Source: Pseudomonadota bacterium
GTDB taxonomy: Bacteria > Pseudomonadota > Alphaproteobacteria > Sphingomonadales > Sphingomonadaceae
DNA: 56,229 nt
Assembly (NCBI GenBank): GCA_023417515.1
Contig: JAEZFL010000159.1
Coordinates: 1 to 56,229, forward strand
Direction: 5' to 3'
The position numbers were made by a program, and so were the translations under genes. Below, piece by piece: positions 49,153-56,229 of this stretch (the first letter of the stretch is position 1; every line of letters starts with the position of its first letter). The notes beneath the pieces were generated by a model. The model saw nothing but the letters and a program-made list of their open reading frames with translations. It was not told the DNA's origin and made no database searches.

Positions 49153-49956
49153 ATGACCAACCCACCCGGCAGCTTCATCTGGTACGAGCTGCTCACCTCC
49201 GACCTCGACGGTGCCCGCTCCTTCTATGAAGCGGTCGTCGGCCTGACGATCCCGGCCGAGCCCACGCCCGGCGAGATGGACTATCGCATGATCGGGACAC
49301 CCGCCGGTGAAACCGTCGGGGGTGCGATGCAGCTCACGTCGCAGATGACCGAAGGCGGCGCGAAGCCAGGCTGGTTCGGCTATGTCGGAGTCGACAACGT
49401 GGACTCGACTGTGGCGAGCATCGCCGCGGCGGACGGCCAGGTCCTGATGCCACCGTCCGACATCTCGCAGGCCGGCCGGATCGCCATGGTCGCCGACCCC
49501 CAGGGCGCGCCCTTCTACGTGATGCGCCCGACCCCTCCGCCCGGCGCCGAGGACATGGAGAGCTGCGTCTTCCATCCCGAGAAGCACGGCCATGTGGCGT
49601 GGAACGAGCTCCATGCCCGCGATCAGGCGTCGGCATGGGACTTCTACGCCGAGCAGCTCGGCTGGGAGAAGAGCGACGCCATGGATATGGGCGCGATGGG
49701 CACCTACCAGATGTTCAGGGTCGGCGGCACCGGCCAGGCGATCGGGGCGATGATGGACAGCCCCAATTTCCCGCGGCCGATGTGGCTGTTCTACTTCAAC
49801 GTGCCCGACATCGACCAGGCGCTTGCGGCCATCAAATCGGATGGCGGCTCGGTCCTCTACGGGCCCGGCGTCATTCCCGGCGGCTCGTTCATCGTCCAGG
49901 CCACCGATCCGCAGGGCGCCCTGTTCGCGGTGGTCGGCCCGCGCAAGGCGAGCTGA
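49153..49956 (+). CDS. Two-module VOC protein
   Basis: 267 residues with two glyoxalase-fold modules. Module 1 (about 5-125): GSFIWYELLTSDLDGARSFY, FGYVGVDNVDSTVASIAAAD, AMVADPQGAPFYVM. Module 2 (about 140-267): HVAWNELHARDQASAWDFYA, FYFNVPDIDQALAAIKSDGG, ATDPQGALFAVVG. This matches the bacterial class of two-domain VOC proteins near glutathione and stress genes. It is 14 bp after the DUF1428 gene and 3 bp before the DHFR-like gene. Confidence 0.88.
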   Translation: MTNPPGSFIWYELLTSDLDGARSFYEAVVGLTIPAEPTPGEMDYRMIGTPAGETVGGAMQLTSQMTEGGAKPGWFGYVGVDNVDSTVASIAAADGQVLMPPSDISQAGRIAMVADPQGAPFYVMRPTPPPGAEDMESCVFHPEKHGHVAWNELHARDQASAWDFYAEQLGWEKSDAMDMGAMGTYQMFRVGGTGQAIGAMMDSPNFPRPMWLFYFNVPDIDQALAAIKSDGGSVLYGPGVIPGGSFIVQATDPQGALFAVVGPRKAS

Positions 49957-49959
49957 ACC

Positions 49960-50625
49960 ATGCCGCGCAAGATCATCGGCGGCGCCTTCCTGTCGATGGA
50001 CGGGGTGATGCAGGCGCCCGGCGGCCCGGAAGAGGACCCGACCGGCGGATTCCCCTACGGAGGCTGGCTCACGACCCTGTTCGACGAGGGGCTCGGCAAC
50101 CAGGTGGACAGCCTGTTCGGCCAGCCCTTCGACCTGCTGCTCGGACGAAGGACCTACGACATTTTCGCCGCGCACTGGCCGTCCTTCGCGGACGACGGCG
50201 AGATCGGCTCGCTGTTCGCCGGCATCCGCAAATATGTGGTGACCGGCTCCGACATTCCGTTGGCCTGGCAGGGCAGCCACCGGCTCGACGGCATCGACGC
50301 GGTCGCGGCGCTGAGGGCTGAGGTCGGTCCCAATCTGGTGATCCAGGGCAGCTCGACCCTCTATCCGCAGCTGCTCCGGCACGGCCTGCTCGATCGTCTC
50401 GTGACGATGACTGCGCCGGTGGTGCTCGGCCAGGGCAAGCGTCTGTTCGGCGACGGCACGCCGGCCAGGGCGTTCAAGCTGATCGAGCACCGGCTGACCT
50501 CCGGCGGGATCGCGATGGCAACCTACGAACCCTCCGGCGAGGTCGAGACGGGCTCGTTCGCCGCGCCCGATCCCTCGCCCGCCGAGCTGGCCCGCCGAGA
50601 GAAGATCGCCGCGGGCACCTGGTAG
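49960..50625 (+). CDS. Dihydrofolate reductase/RibD C-terminal family protein
   Basis: 221 residues, NADPH-binding reductase fold: RKIIGGAFLSMDGVMQAPGG, FDLLLGRRTYDIFAAHWPSF, KYVVTGSDIPLAWQGS, LVIQGSSTLYPQLLRHGLLD, VVLGQGKRLFGDGTP. This family (YwjB/YyaP-like) is distinct from true DHFR and its substrates are mostly unknown. Last gene of the run; family A repeat A6 follows. Confidence 0.88.
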   Translation: MPRKIIGGAFLSMDGVMQAPGGPEEDPTGGFPYGGWLTTLFDEGLGNQVDSLFGQPFDLLLGRRTYDIFAAHWPSFADDGEIGSLFAGIRKYVVTGSDIPLAWQGSHRLDGIDAVAALRAEVGPNLVIQGSSTLYPQLLRHGLLDRLVTMTAPVVLGQGKRLFGDGTPARAFKLIEHRLTSGGIAMATYEPSGEVETGSFAAPDPSPAELARREKIAAGTW

Positions 50626-50642
50626 GTCAGGCGAGGCCGACA

Positions 50643-50798
50643 GTTCCTCCCCGAGCTTGCTCGGGGAGGGGACCATGAGCGCAGCTCATGGTGGAGGGGT
50701 AGGCGGGACTGACAGGCCGTCCGCGTGAGTTACCCCTCCACCATCGGCATGCCGCCGATGGTCCCCCTCCCTATCCCGCTTTGCGGGACAGGGAGGAA
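50643..50798. repeat. Family A palindromic repeat, copy A6 (intergenic)
   Basis: Full copy from GTTCCTCCCCGAGC to AGGGAGGAAT. It has CCCCGAGCTTGCTCGGGG, ATGAGCGCAGCTCAT, GGTGGAGGGG facing CCCCTCCACCAT, CGGCATGCCG, GGTCCCCCTCCC and CCCGCTTTGCGGG. It shares its left end almost exactly with A1, and lies between convergent genes. Confidence 0.88.
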
Positions 50799-51383
50799 TC
50801 AGGCGAATGCCGGCCGGGCCTTGAGCGCCTGATAGGCCTCGATCACCGACTGGAGCGCCTTTTCGTGGCTTCGGTCGCCGCCGTTGCGGTCGGGGTGGAA
50901 CTTGCGGACGAGCTCGGCATAGCGGGTGCGAAGCGCGCGGCGGTCGGCGTCCACGGACAAGCCGAGGATTCGCAGATGCTTGCGGTCGCCATCGCTCAGC
51001 ATTCGGCCGTCCGCGCGCTGCTGGCTTGGCGCGGCCCGGAAGCGGGCGCCGATCGCGTCGAGCGGATCGGTGAAGTCGGCCCAGCGCGGGGGCGGCGAGC
51101 CGTTGGTCGAAAAGGCACGGGTCTCGCGGTCCCAGCCGGCAAAGGGGTTGTTGGCCGAGCGGATCTCCTCCTCGCTCATCCCCGAGAAATAATTGTAGCC
51201 GCTGTTGAACGCCCGGACATGGTCGAGGCACAGCCAGCGCCACTCGCCCGGCCCGTCGAAGCTCGGGCCGCGGGCGCTGGGCGCACGGAATTCGCCGGCG
51301 TCGTCGCAGCCGGGATGGTCGCACGACCGCCCCGTCTCCACCCGCCCGTGAAACCGCGTCCGCCTGTCACCCGCACTCGCCAA
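50799..51383 (-). CDS. J-domain protein with N-terminal Cys/His motif
   Basis: 194 residues. C-terminal J domain (about 128-190: HLRILGLSVDADRRALRTRY, ELVRKFHPDRNGG with the HPD motif) would stimulate a DnaK-type ATPase. The N-terminal part has CDHPGCDDAGEFRAP and WRWLCLDHVRAFN, a Cys/His set that may bind zinc. The start is TTG at 51383 with AGGGAG 7 bases upstream; GTG at 51341 is an alternative. Divergent from bolA. Confidence 0.85.
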   Translation of the reverse strand: MASAGDRRTRFHGRVETGRSCDHPGCDDAGEFRAPSARGPSFDGPGEWRWLCLDHVRAFNSGYNYFSGMSEEEIRSANNPFAGWDRETRAFSTNGSPPPRWADFTDPLDAIGARFRAAPSQQRADGRMLSDGDRKHLRILGLSVDADRRALRTRYAELVRKFHPDRNGGDRSHEKALQSVIEAYQALKARPAFA

Positions 51384-51424
51384 AACCCGCTCCCTCTACG
51401 AACAAGCCCCCCTATATAGGGGCC

Positions 51425-51712
51425 ATGACCGACCAGTTCACCGGCCCGATCGCGGCCGAAATCCACAAACGGCTGACGGCCGCCCTCGCTCCGACACGGC
51501 TCGTCGTGCGCGACGACAGCGAGAAGCATCGCGGCCATGGCGGCTACAATCCCGATGGCGGCGAGAGCCATTTCACCGTCGAGGTCGAATCGCCTGCCTT
51601 CGCCGGCCAATCGCGCCTGGCCCGGCAGCGCTCGGTCAACGCCGCGCTCGGCGAGCTGCTCAAGGAGCGGGTTCACGCTCTCGCGATCCGGGCTCGGGCG
51701 CCGGGAGAATAG
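51425..51712 (+). CDS. bolA: BolA-family protein
   Basis: 95 residues with the BolA fold: IAAEIHKRLTAALAPTRLVV, DDSEKHRGHGGYNPDGGESH, FTVEVESPAFAGQSRLARQR, VNAALGELLKERVHALAI. BolA proteins pair with monothiol glutaredoxins to bind or transfer iron-sulfur clusters; the metal-site His (RVHAL) is present. Start ATG 51425. Confidence 0.93.
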   Translation: MTDQFTGPIAAEIHKRLTAALAPTRLVVRDDSEKHRGHGGYNPDGGESHFTVEVESPAFAGQSRLARQRSVNAALGELLKERVHALAIRARAPGE

Positions 51713-51768
51713 AACAAATCTGGCAGCCGAATCGCTCGAGGCGGCATGACCGCGAAAGGAGATTTGAG

Positions 51769-52392
51769 ATGCATGAACCATGGCAATCCGAGATCGAGCG
51801 ACTGCGCGCGCGCCTGAGACGCACCGAGCGCCTGCTCGCGGCCGGCGTGCTGGGTTTCGCCGCCATTGCACTGGCGGCCGCGGTGGACGAGCCAGGGACG
51901 GTGCGCGCCCAGGCCCTGGTTATTACCGATGCGGCGGGCCGCGACCGAATCCTGCTCGGCGCGCCCGTGCCCGAGAGCGCTCATCGACAGCGCACGGACG
52001 CGCGAACCGCCTCGCTGGTCTTCCTCGACGCCGAGGGGCATGACCGGGTCGTGGTTGGCGCCGCGCCGGCGCCCTACGTCGGCGGGCGCGTCCACAACCG
52101 CATCGGCGAAGCGCACGGCCTTACCTTCTACGACCCGAGCGGATCGGAACGCGGCGGCATCGCCTTTCTCGACAATGGCCGCGCAGTGGTCGCTCTCGAC
52201 TATCCGGAGCGCGACGCGGTGGGCATGATGGTCGACGATCGGAGCGGTTTCGCGGGCATGCTTGTGGCCCACCGCACGCCAACCGAGCACGCCGCCATAC
52301 TGATCGGTGCCGAGGGCGGCGTGCCGCGGCTCAGCATGCACGATGCGGCGGGGCGCGAGCAGGCCCGCCTGCCGGAGCCTGGCCGACGGTAA
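51769..52392 (+). CDS. Membrane-anchored hypothetical protein
   Basis: 207 residues. After a short charged N-terminus with a coiled segment (QSEIERLRARLRRTERLL), one membrane segment (AAGVLGFAAIALAAAV) anchors a periplasmic domain of repeated beta strands with similar motifs: LVITDAAGRDRILLGAPVPE, LVFLDAEGHDRVVVGAAPAP, LTFYDPSGSERGGIAFLDNG, LSMHDAAGREQARL. The D-xx-G-x-x-R unit recurs about every 25-40 residues. No family name recalled. GAAAGGAGATTTGAG gives a strong ribosome site. Confidence 0.72.
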   Translation: MHEPWQSEIERLRARLRRTERLLAAGVLGFAAIALAAAVDEPGTVRAQALVITDAAGRDRILLGAPVPESAHRQRTDARTASLVFLDAEGHDRVVVGAAPAPYVGGRVHNRIGEAHGLTFYDPSGSERGGIAFLDNGRAVVALDYPERDAVGMMVDDRSGFAGMLVAHRTPTEHAAILIGAEGGVPRLSMHDAAGREQARLPEPGRR

Positions 52393-52417
52393 CGGCTGGC
52401 TGGGAGGGGAAGACACA

Positions 52418-53311
52418 ATGACCGAGCTCGAGACCACGCGCGTGAGCCTGAGCACCGGGGTGACTCTGCAGGTCGCATTCGGTGGCCCGGTGGACGGCGT
52501 GCCGGTCATCCTGCTCCATGGCTTCCCGGAATCGCATCGCACCTGGCGCCACGTCGCGCCCGATCTCGCCCATGACCATCGCGTGATCGTGCCCGACCAG
52601 CGCGGCTTCGGCGGGTCCGACAAGCCGCAGTGCGTCGAGCATTACCGGGTCGAGGAGACGGTCTGCGACATCTTCGCGCTCGCCGACACGTTCGGGATCG
52701 ACCGCTTCACCCTGGTCGGCCACGACTGGGGCGGCGCCATTTCCTGGACGGCGGCGCTTCGCCACCCCGAGCGGCTCGCACGCCTCGTGATCGTCAACGC
52801 ACCCCACCCGTTGATCTTCCAGCGCAGCGTCATCGACGACCCGGCCCAGCGCGCCGCCTCGCAATATATCCGCGCCTTCCGAAGCCCGATGATGGAGAAG
52901 GGCATCGACGCGATGGGGATAGACGCCTTCTTCGCGAAGAGCTTCGGCAGCCATGTCGACCTGGCGCTGGTCCCGCCGGAGGAGCGCCAGGCCTATCTCG
53001 ACGACTGGGGCCAGGAAGGCGCGCTGACGGCGATGCTCAACTGGTATCGGGCCAGCAATCTCGAGGTGCCGGCGATGGACGAGCACGCCGTCGGTCCGAT
53101 CTGGACCCGAGCGCCCTTCCCCAGGGTGAAGGTGCCGACTTTGGTCATCTGGGGAATGCGCGACAAGGCGCTTCTGCCGATCCAGCTCGAGGGGCTCGAC
53201 GACCTGGTCGAGGACCTCACCATCGAGCGCGTCGAGGAGGCCGGCCACTTCGTTCCCTGGGAGCGGCCTGCACCGGTGATCGCCGCCATCCGCGCCTTCC
53301 TCGACCGCTAA
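52418..53311 (+). CDS. Alpha/beta hydrolase (epoxide hydrolase/haloacid type)
   Basis: 297 residues. Oxyanion HGFPESHRTW, DQRGFGGSDKP, and nucleophile elbow GHDWGG with Asp, not Ser, which points to epoxide hydrolase, haloalkane dehalogenase or fluoroacetate dehalogenase chemistry. The catalytic His is in EEAGHFVPWE. A lid region (about 135-210) contains AASQYIRAFRSPMMEKG. Substrate cannot be told from sequence. Start ATG 52418 with GGGAGGGGAAGA upstream; 25 bp after the preceding gene. Confidence 0.9.
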   Translation: MTELETTRVSLSTGVTLQVAFGGPVDGVPVILLHGFPESHRTWRHVAPDLAHDHRVIVPDQRGFGGSDKPQCVEHYRVEETVCDIFALADTFGIDRFTLVGHDWGGAISWTAALRHPERLARLVIVNAPHPLIFQRSVIDDPAQRAASQYIRAFRSPMMEKGIDAMGIDAFFAKSFGSHVDLALVPPEERQAYLDDWGQEGALTAMLNWYRASNLEVPAMDEHAVGPIWTRAPFPRVKVPTLVIWGMRDKALLPIQLEGLDDLVEDLTIERVEEAGHFVPWERPAPVIAAIRAFLDR

Positions 53312-53448
53312 TTCCTCCCTGTCGCGAAGCGATGGAGAGGGGGACCGCTCGCGAAGCGAGTGGTGGAGGGGCACGGCGCGGCCTCCGAAAGCCCCTCCAC
53401 CGCCTTCGGCGGTCCCCCTCCCCATGAGGCTGCGCCTCACAGGGAGGA
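53312..53448. repeat. Family A palindromic repeat, copy A7 (intergenic)
   Basis: About 137 bp from TTCCTCCCTGTCGCG to CACAGGGAGGA. It has GTCGCGAAGCGAT, GAGGGGGACC, GCTCGCGAAGCGAG, GGTGGAGGGGC facing GCCCCTCCACC, GCCTTCGGC, GGTCCCCCTCCCC and GAGGCTGCGCCTC. It begins at the stop codon of the hydrolase gene and is the closest intergenic match to the dnaE2 copy A4. Confidence 0.9.
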
Positions 53449-53494
53449 TGAAAACGCCTTCACGCGGGGACGATGCATCGCTACCTCGCCCGCC

Positions 53495-53950
53495 ATGGCC
53501 AGAGGCTCAAACCGTTCGACCGCGCGCTCCGCCGCGCGTCTCGCCGCCGTCCAGGCGCTCTACCAGCAGGAGATGGAGAAGACTCCCGTCCCAATGCTGC
53601 TCCATGAATTCCACCATCACCGGCTCGGAGCGACGATCGACGAGGTCGAATATGCCGATGCCGAGGTCGATTTCTTCGACGATGTCGTCAAGGGCGTCGC
53701 CGCGCGCAGCGAGGAGCTCGACGGAATGATCCAGGCGAAGCTGGCGAAGGGCTGGACTCTGGAGCGGCTCGACAAGCCGATGCGCCAGATCCTACGCGCC
53801 GGCGCCTATGAGCTGGTCGCGCGCATCGACGTTCCGACGGCGACGGTGATCTCCGAATATGTCGACGTCGCCAAGGCTTTCTACGACAAACGAGAGGCCG
53901 GCTTCGTCAACGGCCTGCTCGACTCGATCGCCAAGGACGCGCGGCGCTAG
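53495..53950 (+). CDS. nusB: Transcription antitermination protein NusB
   Basis: RNA-binding factor for rRNA antitermination with NusE. 151 residues: ARSAARLAAVQALYQQEMEK (Arg-rich RNA-binding start), VDFFDDVVKGVAARSEELDG, LERLDKPMRQILRAGAYELV, VPTATVISEYVDVAKAFYDK, GFVNGLLDSIAKD. The ATG at 53495 was chosen since earlier in-frame starts lie in repeat A7. thiL follows by 21 bp. Confidence 0.95.
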   Translation: MARGSNRSTARSAARLAAVQALYQQEMEKTPVPMLLHEFHHHRLGATIDEVEYADAEVDFFDDVVKGVAARSEELDGMIQAKLAKGWTLERLDKPMRQILRAGAYELVARIDVPTATVISEYVDVAKAFYDKREAGFVNGLLDSIAKDARR

Positions 53951-53971
53951 ACGCGCTATGCGGGAGCGGCG

Positions 53972-54943
53972 ATGACCTCCGCCGAATCCGCCTTCATCGA
54001 TGCCCTGCGGCCGATCGCCACCGACCCCGGCGCCCGCGCGCTGCTCGACGATGCCGCGTTGCTGACGGTCGGCGATAGGACGCTGGTCCTCACCAAGGAC
54101 ATGATCGTCGAGGGCGTCCACTATCGCGCCGACGATCCGCCGGCGGACGTCGCGTGGAAGCTGGTCGCGGTGAACCTGTCCGACATCGCCGGGAAGGGCG
54201 CCCGGCCGATCGCAGCCCTGCTCGGCTACAGCCTGCGTGAGGAGGATTGGGACCGCGCCTTCGCCGAGGGGCTCAAGCTGGCTCTGGCGTCATTCGGCCT
54301 CCCCCTGATCGGCGGCGACACGGTTTCGGCGCCGGCCGGCGCTCCCCGCACGCTCAGCCTCACCGCGATCGGCGAGGCGCAGGGCAACGTGCCCTCGCGC
54401 GTCGGCGCCAAGGCCGGCGACCTGCTGTGGGTGTCGGGATCGCTCGGCGACGCCGGCGCCGGCCTTCGGATCCTTCAGGGTCGGCTCGACGGCCACGAAG
54501 ACCTGGTGAGCCGCTACCGGGCGCCGCGGCCTCGGCTTGAGGCGGGACAGGCGCTCGCCCTCAATGTCAGCGCGATGATGGACGTGTCGGACGGTCTCCT
54601 CATCGACGCCAGGCGCATGGCGGCTGCGAGCGAGGTCGGAATCGAGATCGACCTGGACGAGCTTCCGCTGGGCCAGGCCTACCTTGCGGCGATGGGCGAT
54701 GGCCGTGACGCCCGCCTGTTCGCCGCGACCGCCGGCGACGATTATGAATTGCTGTTCGCGACGCGCGCCGAGGCGGCTGCCGAGATCCTCGCTCTCGCCG
54801 AACGGGTGGGCGTGCCGTTGTCGCGGATCGGGCGCTGCGTCGAGGGGGCGGGGCTTGTGGTTCGCCAGGGCGGCGAGCGCGTGACGCTGCCGCCGCGGCT
54901 CGGCTACGAACATGATTCGCACGGCGCTCGTTCAGGCAGTTGA
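53972..54943 (+). CDS. thiL: Thiamine-monophosphate kinase
   Basis: Phosphorylates thiamine monophosphate to the diphosphate cofactor. 323 residues of the PurM/ThiL fold: DDAALLTVGDRTLVLTKDMI (Asp-rich ATP/Mg site), VAWKLVAVNLSDIAGKGARP, LPLIGGDTVSAPAG, VSGSLGDAGAGLRIL, MMDVSDGLLIDARRM, TAGDDYELLFA. It is after nusB as in many proteobacteria. Confidence 0.95.
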   Translation: MTSAESAFIDALRPIATDPGARALLDDAALLTVGDRTLVLTKDMIVEGVHYRADDPPADVAWKLVAVNLSDIAGKGARPIAALLGYSLREEDWDRAFAEGLKLALASFGLPLIGGDTVSAPAGAPRTLSLTAIGEAQGNVPSRVGAKAGDLLWVSGSLGDAGAGLRILQGRLDGHEDLVSRYRAPRPRLEAGQALALNVSAMMDVSDGLLIDARRMAAASEVGIEIDLDELPLGQAYLAAMGDGRDARLFAATAGDDYELLFATRAEAAAEILALAERVGVPLSRIGRCVEGAGLVVRQGGERVTLPPRLGYEHDSHGARSGS

Positions 54944-54967
54944 AAGATTCCAAACCGCCGCTAGCAT
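54940..54967 (+). promoter_or_regulatory. Possible hppA promoter
   Basis: TTGAAA, a 16-base spacer and TAGCAT overlap the thiL stop codon and lie about 75 bases before the hppA ATG, in the 97-bp gap. Confidence 0.35.
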
Positions 54968-55040
54968 CCCCTCCACTTCGGGTGCCCGCTCTGGGGTGCA
55001 CCGCCCGAACCAGCGTTAAACGACAGGGGAAGGGATTTCG

Positions 55041-56229
55041 ATGACCGTGGTGCTTATCGCCATTGCGTGCGGCGTGCTCGCCGTACTCTATGGCATCATA
55101 ACGAGTAGCCGAGTTCTCGCCGCGCCGGCCGGCAACGAGCGCATGATCGAGATCGCCGGCGCCATCCAGGAAGGCGCCAAAGCCTATCTCGGCCGCCAGT
55201 ACGGCACCATCGCGATCGTCGGAATCATCGTCGCCGCCCTCGTCCTCTACTTCCTCGGCACCACGCCAGCGATCGGCTTCGTGATCGGGGCGCTGCTGTC
55301 CGGCGTCGCCGGCTATATCGGCATGAACATCTCGGTGCGCGCCAATGTCCGCACCGCCGAGGCCGCCCGGACCAGCCTGCAGAACGGCCTCACCGTCGCC
55401 TTCCGCGCCGGCGCGATCACCGGCATGCTGGTCGCCGGCCTGGCGCTGCTCGCCATCTCGATCTTCTTCTACTTCCTGGTCGGCATCCAGGGGCATGAGG
55501 CGAACGACCGCGAGGTGATCGAGGCGCTGGTCGCGCTCGCCTTCGGCGCTTCGCTCATCTCCATTTTCGCCCGTCTGGGCGGCGGCATCTTCACCAAGGC
55601 CGCCGACGTCGGCGCCGACCTGGTCGGCAAGGTCGAGGCCGGAATTCCGGAAGACGACCCCCGCAACCCGGCGGTGATCGCCGACAATGTCGGCGACAAT
55701 GTCGGCGACTGCGCCGGCATGGCCGCCGACCTGTTCGAGACCTATGTCGTTACCGTCGGCGCCACGATGGTGCTGATCGCCCTGCTCGTCACCGCCGGCG
55801 CCGAGCAGATCACCAGCCTGATGAGCCTGCCGCTGATCATCGGCGGCGTGTGCATCCTGACCTCGATCATCGGCACCTATATCGTCCGGCTGGGCAGCAG
55901 CCAGTCGATCATGGGCGCCCTCTACAAGGGCTTCTGGCTGACCGCGATCCTGTCGGTTCCCGCGCTTTACTACGTCACCTGGCGGACGCTGGGCGACATG
56001 AACGCGGTAATCGGCGGCGCCCGCGAGGCGGGCGGCCTCGACGTCGACCCGGCCGTGGCGATGGACGCCGTCGGCGGCGGCTTCACCGGCATGGATCTGT
56101 TCTATTCCATGATGGTCGGCCTCGGCGGCACCGGGCTGATCGTGTGGATCACCGAATATTATACCGGCACCAACTATCGGCCGGTCAGGTCGATCGCCAA
56201 GGCCTCGGTCACCGGCCACGGCACCAACG
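55041..56229 (+). CDS. hppA: Membrane proton-translocating pyrophosphatase, 3' end outside window
   Basis: Pumps protons across the inner membrane using pyrophosphate. About 396 residues are present of a usual ~700. Membrane helices start at once (VVLIAIACGVLAVLYGIITS), and the substrate-site loop is present: GGIFTKAADVGADLVGKVEA, ADNVGDNVGDCAGMAADLFE with the aspartates that bind Mg-PPi. The residue pair that separates potassium-dependent from independent forms lies beyond the window. The ATG at 55041 has AGGGGAAGGGA upstream. Confidence 0.95.
   Translation, partial: MTVVLIAIACGVLAVLYGIITSSRVLAAPAGNERMIEIAGAIQEGAKAYLGRQYGTIAIVGIIVAALVLYFLGTTPAIGFVIGALLSGVAGYIGMNISVRANVRTAEAARTSLQNGLTVAFRAGAITGMLVAGLALLAISIFFYFLVGIQGHEANDREVIEALVALAFGASLISIFARLGGGIFTKAADVGADLVGKVEAGIPEDDPRNPAVIADNVGDNVGDCAGMAADLFETYVVTVGATMVLIALLVTAGAEQITSLMSLPLIIGGVCILTSIIGTYIVRLGSSQSIMGALYKGFWLTAILSVPALYYVTWRTLGDMNAVIGGAREAGGLDVDPAVAMDAVGGGFTGMDLFYSMMVGLGGTGLIVWITEYYTGTNYRPVRSIAKASVTGHGTN

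Noticed and set aside
9737..53448. Family A repeats as a CRISPR array or insertion sequence
   Set aside because: Copies are single, kilobases apart, internally palindromic, with no spacers, cas genes or transposase frame.

Overview
The window is GC-rich bacterial chromosome and almost fully coding. Gene content points to an alphaproteobacterium of the Sphingomonadales (Sphingomonas/Sphingosinicella-like): an imuA-imuB-dnaE2 SOS mutasome with an alphaproteobacterial LexA box, large TonB-dependent receptors and M16 peptidases, CobS/CobT, BolA, H+-pyrophosphatase, DUF2093, and short palindromic intergenic repeats of sphingomonad style. I see no tRNA, rRNA, CRISPR array, transposase or prophage. 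The longest stretch without a gene is about 250 bp (9694-9944), so the window looks like core chromosome with a few lineage-specific islands.

Layout. 1-9.7 kb is all minus strand: serS (cut by the window edge), a DUF2721 membrane protein, a membrane adenylate cyclase, a PEP-mutase/isocitrate-lyase-type enzyme, two small exported proteins, a LytS/LytTR two-component pair and an M16 peptidase. 9.9-17.1 kb is the SOS mutagenesis block: imuA, imuB, a canonical SRAP/YedK protein on the opposite strand, a SRAP-like paralogue lacking its catalytic residues, and dnaE2. Then come a GGDEF protein, purE-purK, a second M16 peptidase and clpB. 25.4-32.3 kb holds a TPR-sulfotransferase, a TPR-aspartyl/asparaginyl hydroxylase, a second sulfotransferase-like protein and a TonB-dependent receptor. 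32.5-41.5 kb carries xseA-DUF2093, purD, a run of four small envelope or HhH proteins, a CorC/CNNM protein, an OmpA lipoprotein, cysC, tadA, a TM2 protein and rpmB. 41.5-46.5 kb is a low-GC orphan, a phytase-like esterase, cobT, cobS and an HxlR regulator. 46.6-50.6 kb is a six-gene plus-strand run, divergent from HxlR, of glyoxalase-fold, GST, DUF1428 and DHFR-like proteins. The end holds a J-domain protein, bolA, a hydrolase, nusB, thiL and the start of hppA.

The most unusual feature is a hairpin-rich repeat of about 137-158 bp (called family A here; core GGTGGAGGGGC...GCCCCTCCACC with TCCTCCCTG/CAGGGAGGA ends). Three copies are intergenic (9737, 50643, 53312), a partial copy lies at 19473, and three lie inside coding sequences without breaking the frame: two in imuB and one in dnaE2. 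They would add extra peptide segments to two subunits of the same mutagenic polymerase complex. The other candidate system is the sulfotransferase/hydroxylase/TonB-receptor cluster, with an APS kinase gene 7 kb beyond the receptor. Two further repeat families (B: 4742 and 39233; C: 3564) are intergenic.
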